A stretch of 64,000 nt of DNA from Ruicaihuangia caeni. Its GTDB lineage: Bacteria; Actinomycetota; Actinomycetes; Actinomycetales; Microbacteriaceae. Numbering within the stretch: the stretch's first letter is position 1; each line of letters opens with the position of its first letter. Below, piece by piece: positions 27,699 to 36,741 of the stretch. The stretch covers positions 1 to 64,000 of the forward strand of contig NZ_JASATX010000005.1 of assembly GCF_029952955.1 (NCBI RefSeq), written 5' to 3'. The position numbers and the translations under genes are program-made. The notes beneath the pieces are model-generated. The model was not told the origin of the DNA and searched no databases. It saw only the letters and a list, made by a program, of their open reading frames with translations.

Positions 27699-28121
27699 TC
27701 ACATTCGCGGCGCGCGCAGGAACTCTCGGCCGCTGATCTCGCTCGGCATGATCCGCACCCAGCGGTCCTTCTCCTCGGGCGCCCACGGCGTGATGCCGAG
27801 CCGTTCGGCGGCGTAGACCTCGCGCTGCTTGTCGAACTCGGTCGCGGTGCCTTTCACCACCACGCTGAACGCGTCGGCGTCGGTGTAGCCGTCGATCTCG
27901 AAGGCCACTTGCTGGTGGATCGTGAGTTCGAGCAGTTTCGTGCCGGCCGCCGTGCGGAACACGATGCTGCCGTCGTCGTCGACTCCGTGATTCACCGGAA
28001 AGATATCGAGCTGTCCGCCTGCGACCGCAGCGATACGGCCGTACGGTGCGGCCTTGATGCGCTCCCAGCACTCCTCAGGCGACAGGGCACGGGACGGCGG
28101 CCGCTCTTCCGCGTAGTCCAT
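27699..28121 (-). CDS. PPOX-class flavin-dependent oxidoreductase-like protein
   Basis: A 140-aa split-barrel protein of the pyridoxamine-5'-phosphate oxidase/F420-reductase superfamily. Typical blocks are LSPEECWERIKAAPYGRIA, IFPVNHGVDDDGSIVFRTAAGTKL and VAFEIDGYTD. Proteins of this class bind FMN or F420, and no specific substrate can be assigned. Start ATG 28121 has the variant box CACAAT six bases upstream. It lies next to a UAA tRNA and, further on, a flavodoxin. Confidence 0.85.
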   Translation of the reverse strand: MDYAEERPPSRALSPEECWERIKAAPYGRIAAVAGGQLDIFPVNHGVDDDGSIVFRTAAGTKLLELTIHQQVAFEIDGYTDADAFSVVVKGTATEFDKQREVYAAERLGITPWAPEEKDRWVRIMPSEISGREFLRAPRM

Positions 28122-28203
28122 GCGCCCATTGTGCAGCCGCTCGCCCCGAAGCGCGATGCCGGAATGGCGCACGACCGGCGGACGACCGGCGCACGAGCAG
28201 CAA

Positions 28204-28665
28204 TCAAGCGTTCGCGCTGCTCTCGCTGCGCTCACTTCGACGCCGTGAGGAGCCGATCGGCAGCAGTCCGAGCATCACCAGCACGAGCCCGAGCTCGACG
28301 GCGCCCGCAGCGAAGTAGACCGCCTGCAACACGCTGAACGGGATCACGGTCATCTGCACGAAGATCCAGATCAACGCTGCGTACCCGGCCGCCGCGCCCG
28401 CGAACAGGGCGGCGGGGCGACGTCGGAGCAGCAGCACGAAGGCGAGCGCATGGACTCCTCCGAGCACGAGGCCGAGCACGAGCCCGGGCAGGAGATAGCT
28501 CGTGAACGGCGAGCCGTCGAGATACTCGGGCGGCGGGGTGATGACCAGGTCGAGCTCGGGCATGAGCGAGCCGACCGCGAGCGCCGCGCCCCCGGCGAGG
28601 GCCGTGACGGCGACGAACCCCTCAACCCAGAGCAGCGCGACTCGCGCCGGGCGCGTCGAGGTCAT
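28204..28665 (-). CDS. Hypothetical four-TM membrane protein
   Basis: A 153-aa protein with four hydrophobic segments (about 9-32, 55-80, 85-105, 112-137) and a basic C-terminal tail. No family is recognised. Its ATG overlaps the stop of the flavodoxin gene by four bases (ATGA), so it is translationally coupled to it. Confidence 0.7.
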   Translation of the reverse strand: MTSTRPARVALLWVEGFVAVTALAGGAALAVGSLMPELDLVITPPPEYLDGSPFTSYLLPGLVLGLVLGGVHALAFVLLLRRRPAALFAGAAAGYAALIWIFVQMTVIPFSVLQAVYFAAGAVELGLVLVMLGLLPIGSSRRRSERSESSANA

Positions 28666-29192
28666 TCCGCCACGAGTGGAGCGAAGACGTGCTCGCCGAG
28701 CGAGCGCCCCCATTCCCGAGCGCGCTCCAATTCGCCGTCGACGAGCGTGTTCTTCGTGGTGACCACGAAGCACTCGGATTCGGCGATCGGATCGGAACCG
28801 AGACGACGGAGCCTGCGCTGGATGCCGGCCGACGCATCCCCGGCGAACATCCGGGGGATGTCCACACGGGTGCCGAACGCGGCCCACGCCTCGGGCGGCG
28901 TCGTCAACTGCTCGAGCCACTCGCGGACGCCGGATGCCGTCGCCTCCGGCTCGAGCGTCAGGTGCTGCTCGGGGTCGTCAGCCCACCGCGCGGCCTCCTT
29001 CCGCGACTCCGGTCGAGGAAGCGTGTGCGCGTGCGTCGGTGCCCCCAGCACGACGAGGTCGGCGTCCGCTCCCCCGCCTCGCGAGCACGGCTCGACGGTC
29101 ACCGCGGTGACCGGAGACAGTCCCTCAGCGATCGCTTCAGCGATCCGCCTGGTGTTTCCGAACATCGACTCGTACAGCACGACAGCGGTCAT
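28662..29192 (-). CDS. Flavodoxin-like protein
   Basis: A 176-aa FMN-binding flavodoxin fold. The phosphate-binding loop YESMFGNTRRIAEAIAEGL is at about 7-25, and VLGAPTHAHTLPRPESR is near 50-65. It is presumably an electron carrier or a protoporphyrinogen-oxidase-like flavoprotein. ATG 29192 follows a GGAGAGGAG site. A DosR/DevR-like palindrome lies about 50 bp upstream, suggesting control by hypoxia or nitric oxide. It is coupled to the downstream membrane protein. Confidence 0.85.
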   Translation of the reverse strand: MTAVVLYESMFGNTRRIAEAIAEGLSPVTAVTVEPCSRGGGADADLVVLGAPTHAHTLPRPESRKEAARWADDPEQHLTLEPEATASGVREWLEQLTTPPEAWAAFGTRVDIPRMFAGDASAGIQRRLRRLGSDPIAESECFVVTTKNTLVDGELERAREWGRSLGEHVFAPLVAE

Positions 29193-29240
29193 GGCGGTCT
29201 CCTCTCCGCGACCATCATCACGGTCGAGGAGAGGAACCAC

Positions 29241-29256
29241 TAGGACTCAGGTCCTA
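29241..29256. promoter_or_regulatory. DosR/DevR-like palindromic box
   Basis: TAGGAC and GTCCTA are perfect inverted arms with a 4-bp centre (TCAG). This matches the layout of the mycobacterial DosR box (GGGAC-N4-GTCCC), with A/T replacing the outer G/C. It is centred about 57 bp upstream of the flavodoxin start codon. Assignment to a DosR-type regulator is inference; no such regulator gene is in the window. Confidence 0.4.
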
Positions 29257-29327
29257 CGGCATGCTGCGTCGCTGCTCCGGCAGGGCGCCGGACGCTCTCG
29301 AAGCTCGTTGCGCTCAGGCGCGCGGGT

Positions 29328-30650
29328 TCACACCTTGGGGCGCGAGGCGAACTCTTCGAACGCGGCCCGCGGCTGCTGCACCGCTTCGAGCGACACGTTG
29401 TCGCGGCCGAGCCAGAAGTTGTTCCACCAGCCCGAGAACACCCGCAGCTTGCGCTCCCACATGGGAATCGCGAGACCGTGGTATCCGCGGTGCATGAGCC
29501 AGGCGATCCAGCCCTTGATGGCGAGCTTGCCGGACTGGAAGACTCCGTGGCCGATGCCGAGTCCGGCGACGGCGCCCATGTTCTTGTGGAAGTAGTCCCT
29601 CGGCTCCTCGCCGCGCAGCACCGCCACGATGTTGCGCGCGAGCAGCTTGCCCTGGCGCACCGCGTGCTGGGCGTTCGGCACGCAGAAGCCGCCGACGCCG
29701 CCGCCGCTCAGGTCGGGCACTGCCGACACGTCACCGGCTGCCCAGGCATCCGGAACGATCTCGTCCTTGGTGCCCACGCGGAGGTCGGCGCGGGTCTGGA
29801 TGCGGCCGCGCTCCTCGACAGGGAGGGTGGTGTTCCGCGTGATCTGCGGGTTCGCCATGACACCAGCGGTCCACACGATGAGGTCGGTCTCGATGACCTG
29901 GCCGGTCGAGAGCTCGCACCGGCCGCCGACAGCCGAGGAGAGCTGCGTGTCGAGGTGGATGGTCGCGCCGCGCTGGTCGAGGTTCTTGATGACCCACTTG
30001 CTCGTCTCGAGCGACACCTCGGGCATGATGCGACCCATCGCCTCGATGAGGTGGAAGTGGGTGTCGGAGAAGTTGAGCTCGGGGTAGCGGTTGAGCAAGG
30101 AGCTCGCGAACGAGCGCAGCTCGGCGAAGATCTCGATGCCCGCGAACCCGCCGCCGACGACGACGAAGGTGAGCAGGCGGTCGCGCTCCGGTCCGGGCGG
30201 CAGCTGTGCGGCCTTGTCGAAGTTCGTGAGCACGCGATCGCGGATCGCGACGGCCTCTTCGATGTTCTTCAGGCCGATCGCCTCGTCGGCGACACCGGGG
30301 ATCGGGAATGTGCGAGAGACGGCGCCGGCGGTGACGACGACGACGTCGTACTGCAGCTCATAGGCCGGCTCGTGCTCGGGCTCGATCGTCGCGGTCTTCG
30401 TGGCGTGGTCGACGTTCGTGACCTTGGCCGTGATGACCTGCGTCTTCTTGAGGTGGCGGCGCTGCGAGACGACAGCGTGTCGGGGCTCGATGGAACCGGC
30501 GGCGACCTCGGGGAGGAACGGCTGGTAGGTCATGTATGGCCGGGGATCGACCATGACCACTTCGGCTTCACCGTCACGCAACAGCTTCTCGAGCTTGAAC
30601 GCGGTGTAGAAGCCGGCGTAACCTCCGCCGACGATCAGGATTCTAGGCAC
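29328..30650 (-). CDS. ndh: Type II NADH:quinone dehydrogenase
   Basis: A 440-aa FAD-dependent, non-proton-pumping NADH dehydrogenase of the respiratory chain. The N-terminal FAD fold is ILIVGGGYAGFYTAFKLE. The NAD fold is VVVGGGFAGIEIFAELRS (about 167-184), and the second FAD motif is DAWAAGDVSAVPDL (about 304-317). C-terminal amphipathic segments with aromatic residues probably attach it to the membrane. GTG 30650 follows GAGGAG. It is monocistronic. Confidence 0.93.
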   Translation of the reverse strand: MPRILIVGGGYAGFYTAFKLEKLLRDGEAEVVMVDPRPYMTYQPFLPEVAAGSIEPRHAVVSQRRHLKKTQVITAKVTNVDHATKTATIEPEHEPAYELQYDVVVVTAGAVSRTFPIPGVADEAIGLKNIEEAVAIRDRVLTNFDKAAQLPPGPERDRLLTFVVVGGGFAGIEIFAELRSFASSLLNRYPELNFSDTHFHLIEAMGRIMPEVSLETSKWVIKNLDQRGATIHLDTQLSSAVGGRCELSTGQVIETDLIVWTAGVMANPQITRNTTLPVEERGRIQTRADLRVGTKDEIVPDAWAAGDVSAVPDLSGGGVGGFCVPNAQHAVRQGKLLARNIVAVLRGEEPRDYFHKNMGAVAGLGIGHGVFQSGKLAIKGWIAWLMHRGYHGLAIPMWERKLRVFSGWWNNFWLGRDNVSLEAVQQPRAAFEEFASRPKV

Positions 30651-30687
30651 GCTGACAACGTCTCCTCACGCAATGGACCCCAATAGC

Positions 30688-32019
30688 TTACTCCCCTGCG
30701 CGTTGCCTCCTGACGTGCCGGGCTGCACCCACTCCCAGCGCGATGGCCGCGGCCGAGAATCCGCCGAGCACGAGCAGTGGGATGCCGACGAGCCGCAGCT
30801 CGTTCACGGTCGGGAGCAGTTCACCCACCGGGCCCCGCGCCTGCGGCACCGGCGCGGGTTCGACCTCGGGCGCGGGCACGACCGGCTGCGGCGTGGTCGC
30901 AGGCTCCTCCTCAATGGGCGCCCGCCGGTGCAGCCGGATCCACTCGCGCAGCTGCTCAGCGGGTTCGACGCCGCTCGACTCGACCGTGCCGCGAACCGCC
31001 GCTGCCGCGTCGAGGATCCCGTTGCCGTAGAGCGGATCGGGCCCGGGGGCGCCGGCATCCCTCGCGGTCTGAGTGATGCGGTCGATGACCGCTCCCGCGC
31101 TCAACTCGGGATGCGCCGCCATGACCAGCGCGACGACCCCGGCGACGATGGGAGTCGCGCCGCTGGAACCCTGCCACGTGACGTGCGAGCCGTCCGGCGC
31201 TGCGCCCACGAGATCTTCCGCAGGGGCCGCCACGCCGATGGTGATGCCCTGCGAAGACGCATCGAAGCTGGCCGTGCCCGAGCGGCTCAGGCCTGCAACG
31301 GTCAGCACCCCCGGCATGGTGGCCGGCGCGCCAACCTCGACCGTGCCGGAGCCCCTATTGCCGGCGGCCGCGACGATGACCACGTCACGCTCCATCGCGT
31401 AGAGGAAGGCGTCGTCCCAACTGGTGGGCCAGTCGAGCGTGTTGCGCGTGAGCGACATGTTGATGACATCAGCGCCGTTGTCGGCGGCCCAGCGCACGGC
31501 ATCCGCGATCTGGTCGTCGGAATTGCGGGTGCCTTCTCCGAAGCCCACAGAGATGGACAGCAGCGATGCCTGAGGCGCGACCCCGATCACCCCGACGCCC
31601 GCGGCCGAGCCCCGACCTGCCGCCAGCGAGGCCACCATCGTGGCGTGAGCGCGTCCTCCGCCGGAGCCGACCGGGCGTTGCCCGTCGGGCGCGCCGAACC
31701 CTGAGAAGTCGGCACCGCCGACGACAGCACCGGCGAGGTCGGGGTGCGAACTGTCGATGCCGGAGTCGATCACGGCGATGGTGACACCCGCGCCGCGCGT
31801 GGTGTTCCAGGCCTGCGTGATGCCGTACTCATGGAGCCAGTACTCCATCTCTCGCACCTGATCGGCGTGCGCGGGCGGCGCGATCAGCACGACGGATGCA
31901 GCGGCGGCCACGAGCGCGGCGGCGACCCGTCGAACGCCGGCGCGCATGCCAGGCCGACCTGACGGCATCCGGCGCCGTGCACGCCATGCAGTGCTGTTGG
32001 CTCGGCCGAGTCGCTCCAC
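30688..32019 (-). CDS. Membrane-anchored S8 (subtilisin/mycosin-like) serine protease
   Basis: A 443-aa secreted protease. The signal peptide ends near PPAHA (about 52). The catalytic Asp is in IAVIDSGIDSSHPDL, the His in GRAHATMVASLAAG, the oxyanion Asn in VAAAGNRGSG, and the Ser in GSSGATPIVAG. A Pro-rich linker, a C-terminal TM helix and a basic tail follow, the topology of mycosins, but no type VII secretion genes are in the window. Start GTG 32019 is favoured: it lies just after the DUF501 stop with GAGGA upstream. Internal ATGs at 31968 or 31947 are alternatives. Confidence 0.85.
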   Translation of the reverse strand: MERLGRANSTAWRARRRMPSGRPGMRAGVRRVAAALVAAAASVVLIAPPAHADQVREMEYWLHEYGITQAWNTTRGAGVTIAVIDSGIDSSHPDLAGAVVGGADFSGFGAPDGQRPVGSGGGRAHATMVASLAAGRGSAAGVGVIGVAPQASLLSISVGFGEGTRNSDDQIADAVRWAADNGADVINMSLTRNTLDWPTSWDDAFLYAMERDVVIVAAAGNRGSGTVEVGAPATMPGVLTVAGLSRSGTASFDASSQGITIGVAAPAEDLVGAAPDGSHVTWQGSSGATPIVAGVVALVMAAHPELSAGAVIDRITQTARDAGAPGPDPLYGNGILDAAAAVRGTVESSGVEPAEQLREWIRLHRRAPIEEEPATTPQPVVPAPEVEPAPVPQARGPVGELLPTVNELRLVGIPLLVLGGFSAAAIALGVGAARHVRRQRAGE

Positions 32020-32024
32020 GCCGC

Positions 32025-32531
32025 TCAGTCCTCGTAGGGGACGCACTCGCAGACCGCCGGGCTCCAATCGGCCCGCTCGAGGGCGAGGTCGCCGATGGGG
32101 TTGACGCCCGGCCCTGCGGCAAGCGAGTGCGCGGCGAGGGCGTGCAGGCACTTCACGCGGTCGGGCATTCCGCCCGCTGACACACCGTCGAGCTCCTCGA
32201 CGACCTCGATCGACTCGCGATCGGCGAGGTACTGCTCATGCGCGCGTCGATACGCTTCGCCGAGTTCTCCGGTGAGCATGGCCGTGAGTTCGGGCATCAT
32301 GCCGCTCGCTTCGAGCCGCGACATCGAAGCCGTCGCCGCTGGGTGGCTCATGTAGTAGAGCGTCGGGAAGGGCGTGCCGTCGCTCAGCCGCGGCTTCGTC
32401 GCGACGACGGTCGGCGCACCGCAGACGCAGCGCGCCGGAATGCCGATCACGTCTCGAGCAGGCCTGCCGAGCTGATGCGACACGATGCGGATGTCGTCGG
32501 GCGTCGGCGGGTCGAACGGCGGGGTCGTCAT
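32025..32531 (-). CDS. DUF501 protein
   Basis: A 168-aa soluble protein with the family pattern VSHQLGRPARDVIGIPARC (about 16-34), LYYMSHP and a Cys-rich C-terminus (VKCLHALAAHSLA, VCECVPYED). DUF501 follows divIC and eno in most actinobacteria; its function is unknown. The conserved cysteines suggest a metal or Fe-S site. Its ATG overlaps the divIC stop by four bases. Confidence 0.88.
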   Translation of the reverse strand: MTTPPFDPPTPDDIRIVSHQLGRPARDVIGIPARCVCGAPTVVATKPRLSDGTPFPTLYYMSHPAATASMSRLEASGMMPELTAMLTGELGEAYRRAHEQYLADRESIEVVEELDGVSAGGMPDRVKCLHALAAHSLAAGPGVNPIGDLALERADWSPAVCECVPYED

Positions 32532-33031
32532 GGTGCTCCTTGCGTCGGCGGGGCGAGCTCGGCCGGCGGGGCGATGGTCGTGGCGGCGGTGAAGATCGAC
32601 GTGGTCAGCATGCGCAGCCAATCGACCTCGGTGGTCTGGATCTCGTCGCTGATCGGAAGCCCGTCGGCGGTCACCGGCGTCTGGCCGTCATCGATGACCA
32701 GGTAGCTGATCTCGCCCGGATACACGTAGTACAGCCGCGAACGCGCCTGCGCCTCGAGGTATGCCGGGTCGTCCCAGCGGGCGAGCTCTTCCTCCAGGTG
32801 CTCGACCTCTGCCTGCTGCTTCGCGACCGCTTCACGCAGCGCCGCGAGATCCTGCTGCTGCTCGATGAGCAGCCGCAGGCTCGGCGCGAGCACGATGATC
32901 GCAGCGACCAGCAGGAACAGCATGCTGACGGCGAAGCCCGGAAGCCGGATGCCGCGCAGCCACGCTCCCGCCGGCGTGTCGGCGCCTGGCACTGAGACGG
33001 AGAACCGTCTGGAGGTGGGGCGACGCGACAT
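32528..33031 (-). CDS. divIC: Septum formation initiator DivIC/FtsB
   Basis: A 167-aa bitopic division protein. The cytosolic N-terminus of about 30 residues is followed by one TM helix (about 33-53) and a coiled coil (about 55-85). The conserved ARSRLYYVYPGE segment (about 96-107) is typical of FtsB/DivIC. It works with FtsL/FtsQ at the divisome. It starts nine bases after eno ends and is coupled to DUF501. Confidence 0.88.
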   Translation of the reverse strand: MSRRPTSRRFSVSVPGADTPAGAWLRGIRLPGFAVSMLFLLVAAIIVLAPSLRLLIEQQQDLAALREAVAKQQAEVEHLEEELARWDDPAYLEAQARSRLYYVYPGEISYLVIDDGQTPVTADGLPISDEIQTTEVDWLRMLTTSIFTAATTIAPPAELAPPTQGAP

Positions 33032-33040
33032 ACGTCGAGG

Positions 33041-34390
<1,350 letters not shown>

Positions 34391-34461
34391 TCATCCTACC
34401 GAGGGTGCGCGCGTCGAGCCGTCGCCCTTCGAGCGCTACGTGCGGCCGAGGGCGTCGACGG

Positions 34462-35697
34462 CTAGCCCAGGCTCCGCAGCTCGAGCGTGTCGAGCGTCGA
34501 GTCGGCGCGCACGAACGCGAAGTGCGTGAAGCCCTCCTCCGTGAGCCGGTCGAGGGTCGCCTTCGTGTTCTTGGGGCGGCGCTCCACTCGCACTCGCTGA
34601 GCGCGGCCCGACTGCAGCAGTTCGCGCTTGAGCGCGACCAGGTCGGATGCCGCGGCATCCGCGTCGTGCAGGAGCGCCACCGACGCCTGGTGCGCGCCCT
34701 CCTCGAGCTCGACGAGGTCGACCAGGCGCTCGAATCCCAGCGAGATTCCCGCCGCAGGCACCTGTGAACCGAGGAAGCGCCCGATCATGCCGTCGTAGCG
34801 GCCGCCGCCGCCGAGCGAGTAGCCGAGCGCGGGATGGGCGATCTCGTAGATCGTGCCCGTGTAGTACCCCATGCCGCGTACCAGCGTGGGATCGAACACC
34901 ATGTCGGCGCCGGGCACCGCGTCGCGAAGCGCCAGCAGTTCGGCGTACGCGTCGCGGTCGAGCCAGGCGGGCGGATCGTCGAGCAGCTGCCAGCCTGACG
35001 CCGTGAGCGCGTCTGCCAGGCCCTCGGCGCCGATTCCCGACTCCGCGAGTTCGGCGGCGACGCCCTCGGGCCCGATCTTGTCGAGCTTGTCGATCGTGAT
35101 GAGCGCGCGCTCGTGCTGCTCGGCCGGAACGCCCCAGTGGTTGAGCATGCCGGCGAGGATGCGGCGATCGTTGACGCGGAACGAGCATCCCGCGAGCCCG
35201 AGGGCGTCGAGCGCGTCGGCCGCGGCGGCGAGCAACTCGATCTCGGCGAGCGGGCCTGCCTCGCCGATGATGTCGATGTCGCACTGCATGAACTGGCGGA
35301 AGCGGCCCTTCTGCGGGCGTTCCGCGCGCCACACCGGGGCTATCTGGATCGCGCGGAAGACCGGTGGCAGCTCTGCCCGGTGGCTGGCGTAGAAGCGCGC
35401 GAGCGGCACCGTGAGGTCGAAACGCAGACCGAGGTCGATCAATTCGATCGGGTCGCCGGCCGCCCGGAGGTCATCGGTGGTGAGGGCGCGGCGCATGACG
35501 CCGAACGCGAGCTTCTCGTTGTCGCCTCCGAGACCCGAATGCAGGCGCTCGCTGTCTTCGACCACGGGCGTCTCGATCTCATCGAAGCCGTGCGAGCGGA
35601 ATACCGCGCGGATGACGGCCAGCACGCGTTCGCGACGGGCCTTGTCGGCCGGCAGGAAGTCGCGCATGCCGCGGGGAGGGTTCACCTGAGTTGCCAC
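34462..35697 (-). CDS. hisS: Histidyl-tRNA synthetase
   Basis: A 411-aa class II aminoacyl-tRNA synthetase. The N-terminal PPRGMRDFLP precedes motif 2 (VWRAERPQKGRFRQFMQCD, about 122-140). The His-specific LVRGMGYYTGTIYEI and motif 3 GISLGFERL follow, with an anticodon-binding domain from about 330. No HisZ-type truncation is seen. GTG 35697 has the variant -10 box GAGAAT seven bases upstream. Its position between mazG and eno interrupts the usual mazG-eno adjacency. A 16-bp GGATGCCGCGGCATCC palindrome is inside it (34645-34660). Confidence 0.95.
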   Translation of the reverse strand: MATQVNPPRGMRDFLPADKARRERVLAVIRAVFRSHGFDEIETPVVEDSERLHSGLGGDNEKLAFGVMRRALTTDDLRAAGDPIELIDLGLRFDLTVPLARFYASHRAELPPVFRAIQIAPVWRAERPQKGRFRQFMQCDIDIIGEAGPLAEIELLAAAADALDALGLAGCSFRVNDRRILAGMLNHWGVPAEQHERALITIDKLDKIGPEGVAAELAESGIGAEGLADALTASGWQLLDDPPAWLDRDAYAELLALRDAVPGADMVFDPTLVRGMGYYTGTIYEIAHPALGYSLGGGGRYDGMIGRFLGSQVPAAGISLGFERLVDLVELEEGAHQASVALLHDADAAASDLVALKRELLQSGRAQRVRVERRPKNTKATLDRLTEEGFTHFAFVRADSTLDTLELRSLG

Positions 35698-36060
35698 GGC
35701 TCGTATTCTCGCACCGCAAGAGCGCCGACCGAATTCCGCCCTAGCGGGCGGGGATCGGGCGCGACCGTGGAGCGCTCACCGGCGTGGCGTCCGCAACATT
35801 GGCCCCGATCGCTGCCGCAGCCAGATAGTCTTCCCTCGATCGGACATGCGCCGATCGCTCACGGCACCTGTCGGATCGGGTAATCCACGGGATATGCCGC
35901 GCCGGTTCACCGGCCGTGTCGCCTAGCATTCGGGTTGCGGCGACACGCTTGCACGTCACCCGCCCGGACCCTGACCGGGCGGGTGACTCCCGGTTCATCC
36001 TGAACCCGGAGCCAACCGCACGACAGGCTGCTCAGGCGTCGACTGCTCAGGCGCCGGCCT
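35698..36060. other. Gene-free gap between hisS and mazG
   Basis: This 363-bp gap holds the hisS promoter region at its left end and a strong hairpin at 35955-35987. No convincing reading frame, tRNA or repeat is visible between 35720 and 35950. An lpqU-like lipoprotein gene, often found here in actinobacteria, is absent. Confidence 0.6.
35955..35987 (-). terminator. Terminator hairpin downstream of mazG
   Basis: GTCACCCGCCCGG (35955-35967) pairs perfectly with CCGGGCGGGTGAC (35975-35987) across a 7-nt loop, about 75 bases past the mazG stop. No U-tract follows, as is usual in actinobacteria. Confidence 0.65.
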
Positions 36061-36741
36061 TCAGGTCGTGGGCGACTCGGCGCCGGCGATCTCCGCCTCG
36101 AGCTCGCGCAAGCGATCGCGCAACACCTGCTCGGCGTCGAGACCGCGCTCACGGGCGGTCTCGACGAGGGCGAGCAGCGCGTCGCCGAGCTCGGCTTCGG
36201 CGGTCGGTGCCGCGGCATCCGTTCCGAGCCGCTCTGACGGCGAGCGCACCGGGTCGATGCCCACTCGCGCGGCCCGGCCCAAGAGCTTGTCGGCGAGCGC
36301 CAGGGCAGGAAGCGCCCGCGGCACTCCCTCGAGCACGCTGCGGCGCTCGCGCTTCTCGGCCGACTTGGCCTCGTTCCAGACCTCGAGAACCCGTTCGACC
36401 GTGGGCGCCGACACATCGGCGAACACATGCGGATGCCGGCGCACCATCTTGTCTGTCACCGCTCGCGCCACGTCTTGCAGGTCGAAGCCCTCCCCCGGCT
36501 CGGACGCCGCGAGCTCTGCGTGGAACACGAGCTGGTACAGCACGTCGCCCAGCTCCTCGAGCATGCCGTCGCGGTCGCCCGTCTCGATGGCCTCGACGAG
36601 CTCGTACACCTCCTCGATCAGGTAGGGCACGAGTGAGCGATGGGTCTGCTGCCGGTTCCATACGCAGCCGCCCTCTGGGTCGAGCATGCGAGGGAACTGC
36701 AGCAAGAGGCTGTCGAGCGGTGTCACCCGGTCTTGTGTCAT
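36061..36741 (-). CDS. mazG: MazG nucleoside triphosphate pyrophosphohydrolase
   Basis: A 226-aa protein. The MazG motif is clear: CVWNRQQTHRSLVPYLIEEVYELVEAI with EExxE metal ligands (about 26-52), then GMLEELGDVLYQLVFHAELA (about 58-77). A second, degenerate helical half (about 160-215) has the EAELGDALLALVE motif. It hydrolyses NTPs and damaged nucleotides in the cytoplasm. The ATG overlaps the mfd stop by four bases, giving a repair/house-cleaning operon with mfd. Confidence 0.93.
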   Translation of the reverse strand: MTQDRVTPLDSLLLQFPRMLDPEGGCVWNRQQTHRSLVPYLIEEVYELVEAIETGDRDGMLEELGDVLYQLVFHAELAASEPGEGFDLQDVARAVTDKMVRRHPHVFADVSAPTVERVLEVWNEAKSAEKRERRSVLEGVPRALPALALADKLLGRAARVGIDPVRSPSERLGTDAAAPTAEAELGDALLALVETARERGLDAEQVLRDRLRELEAEIAGAESPTT

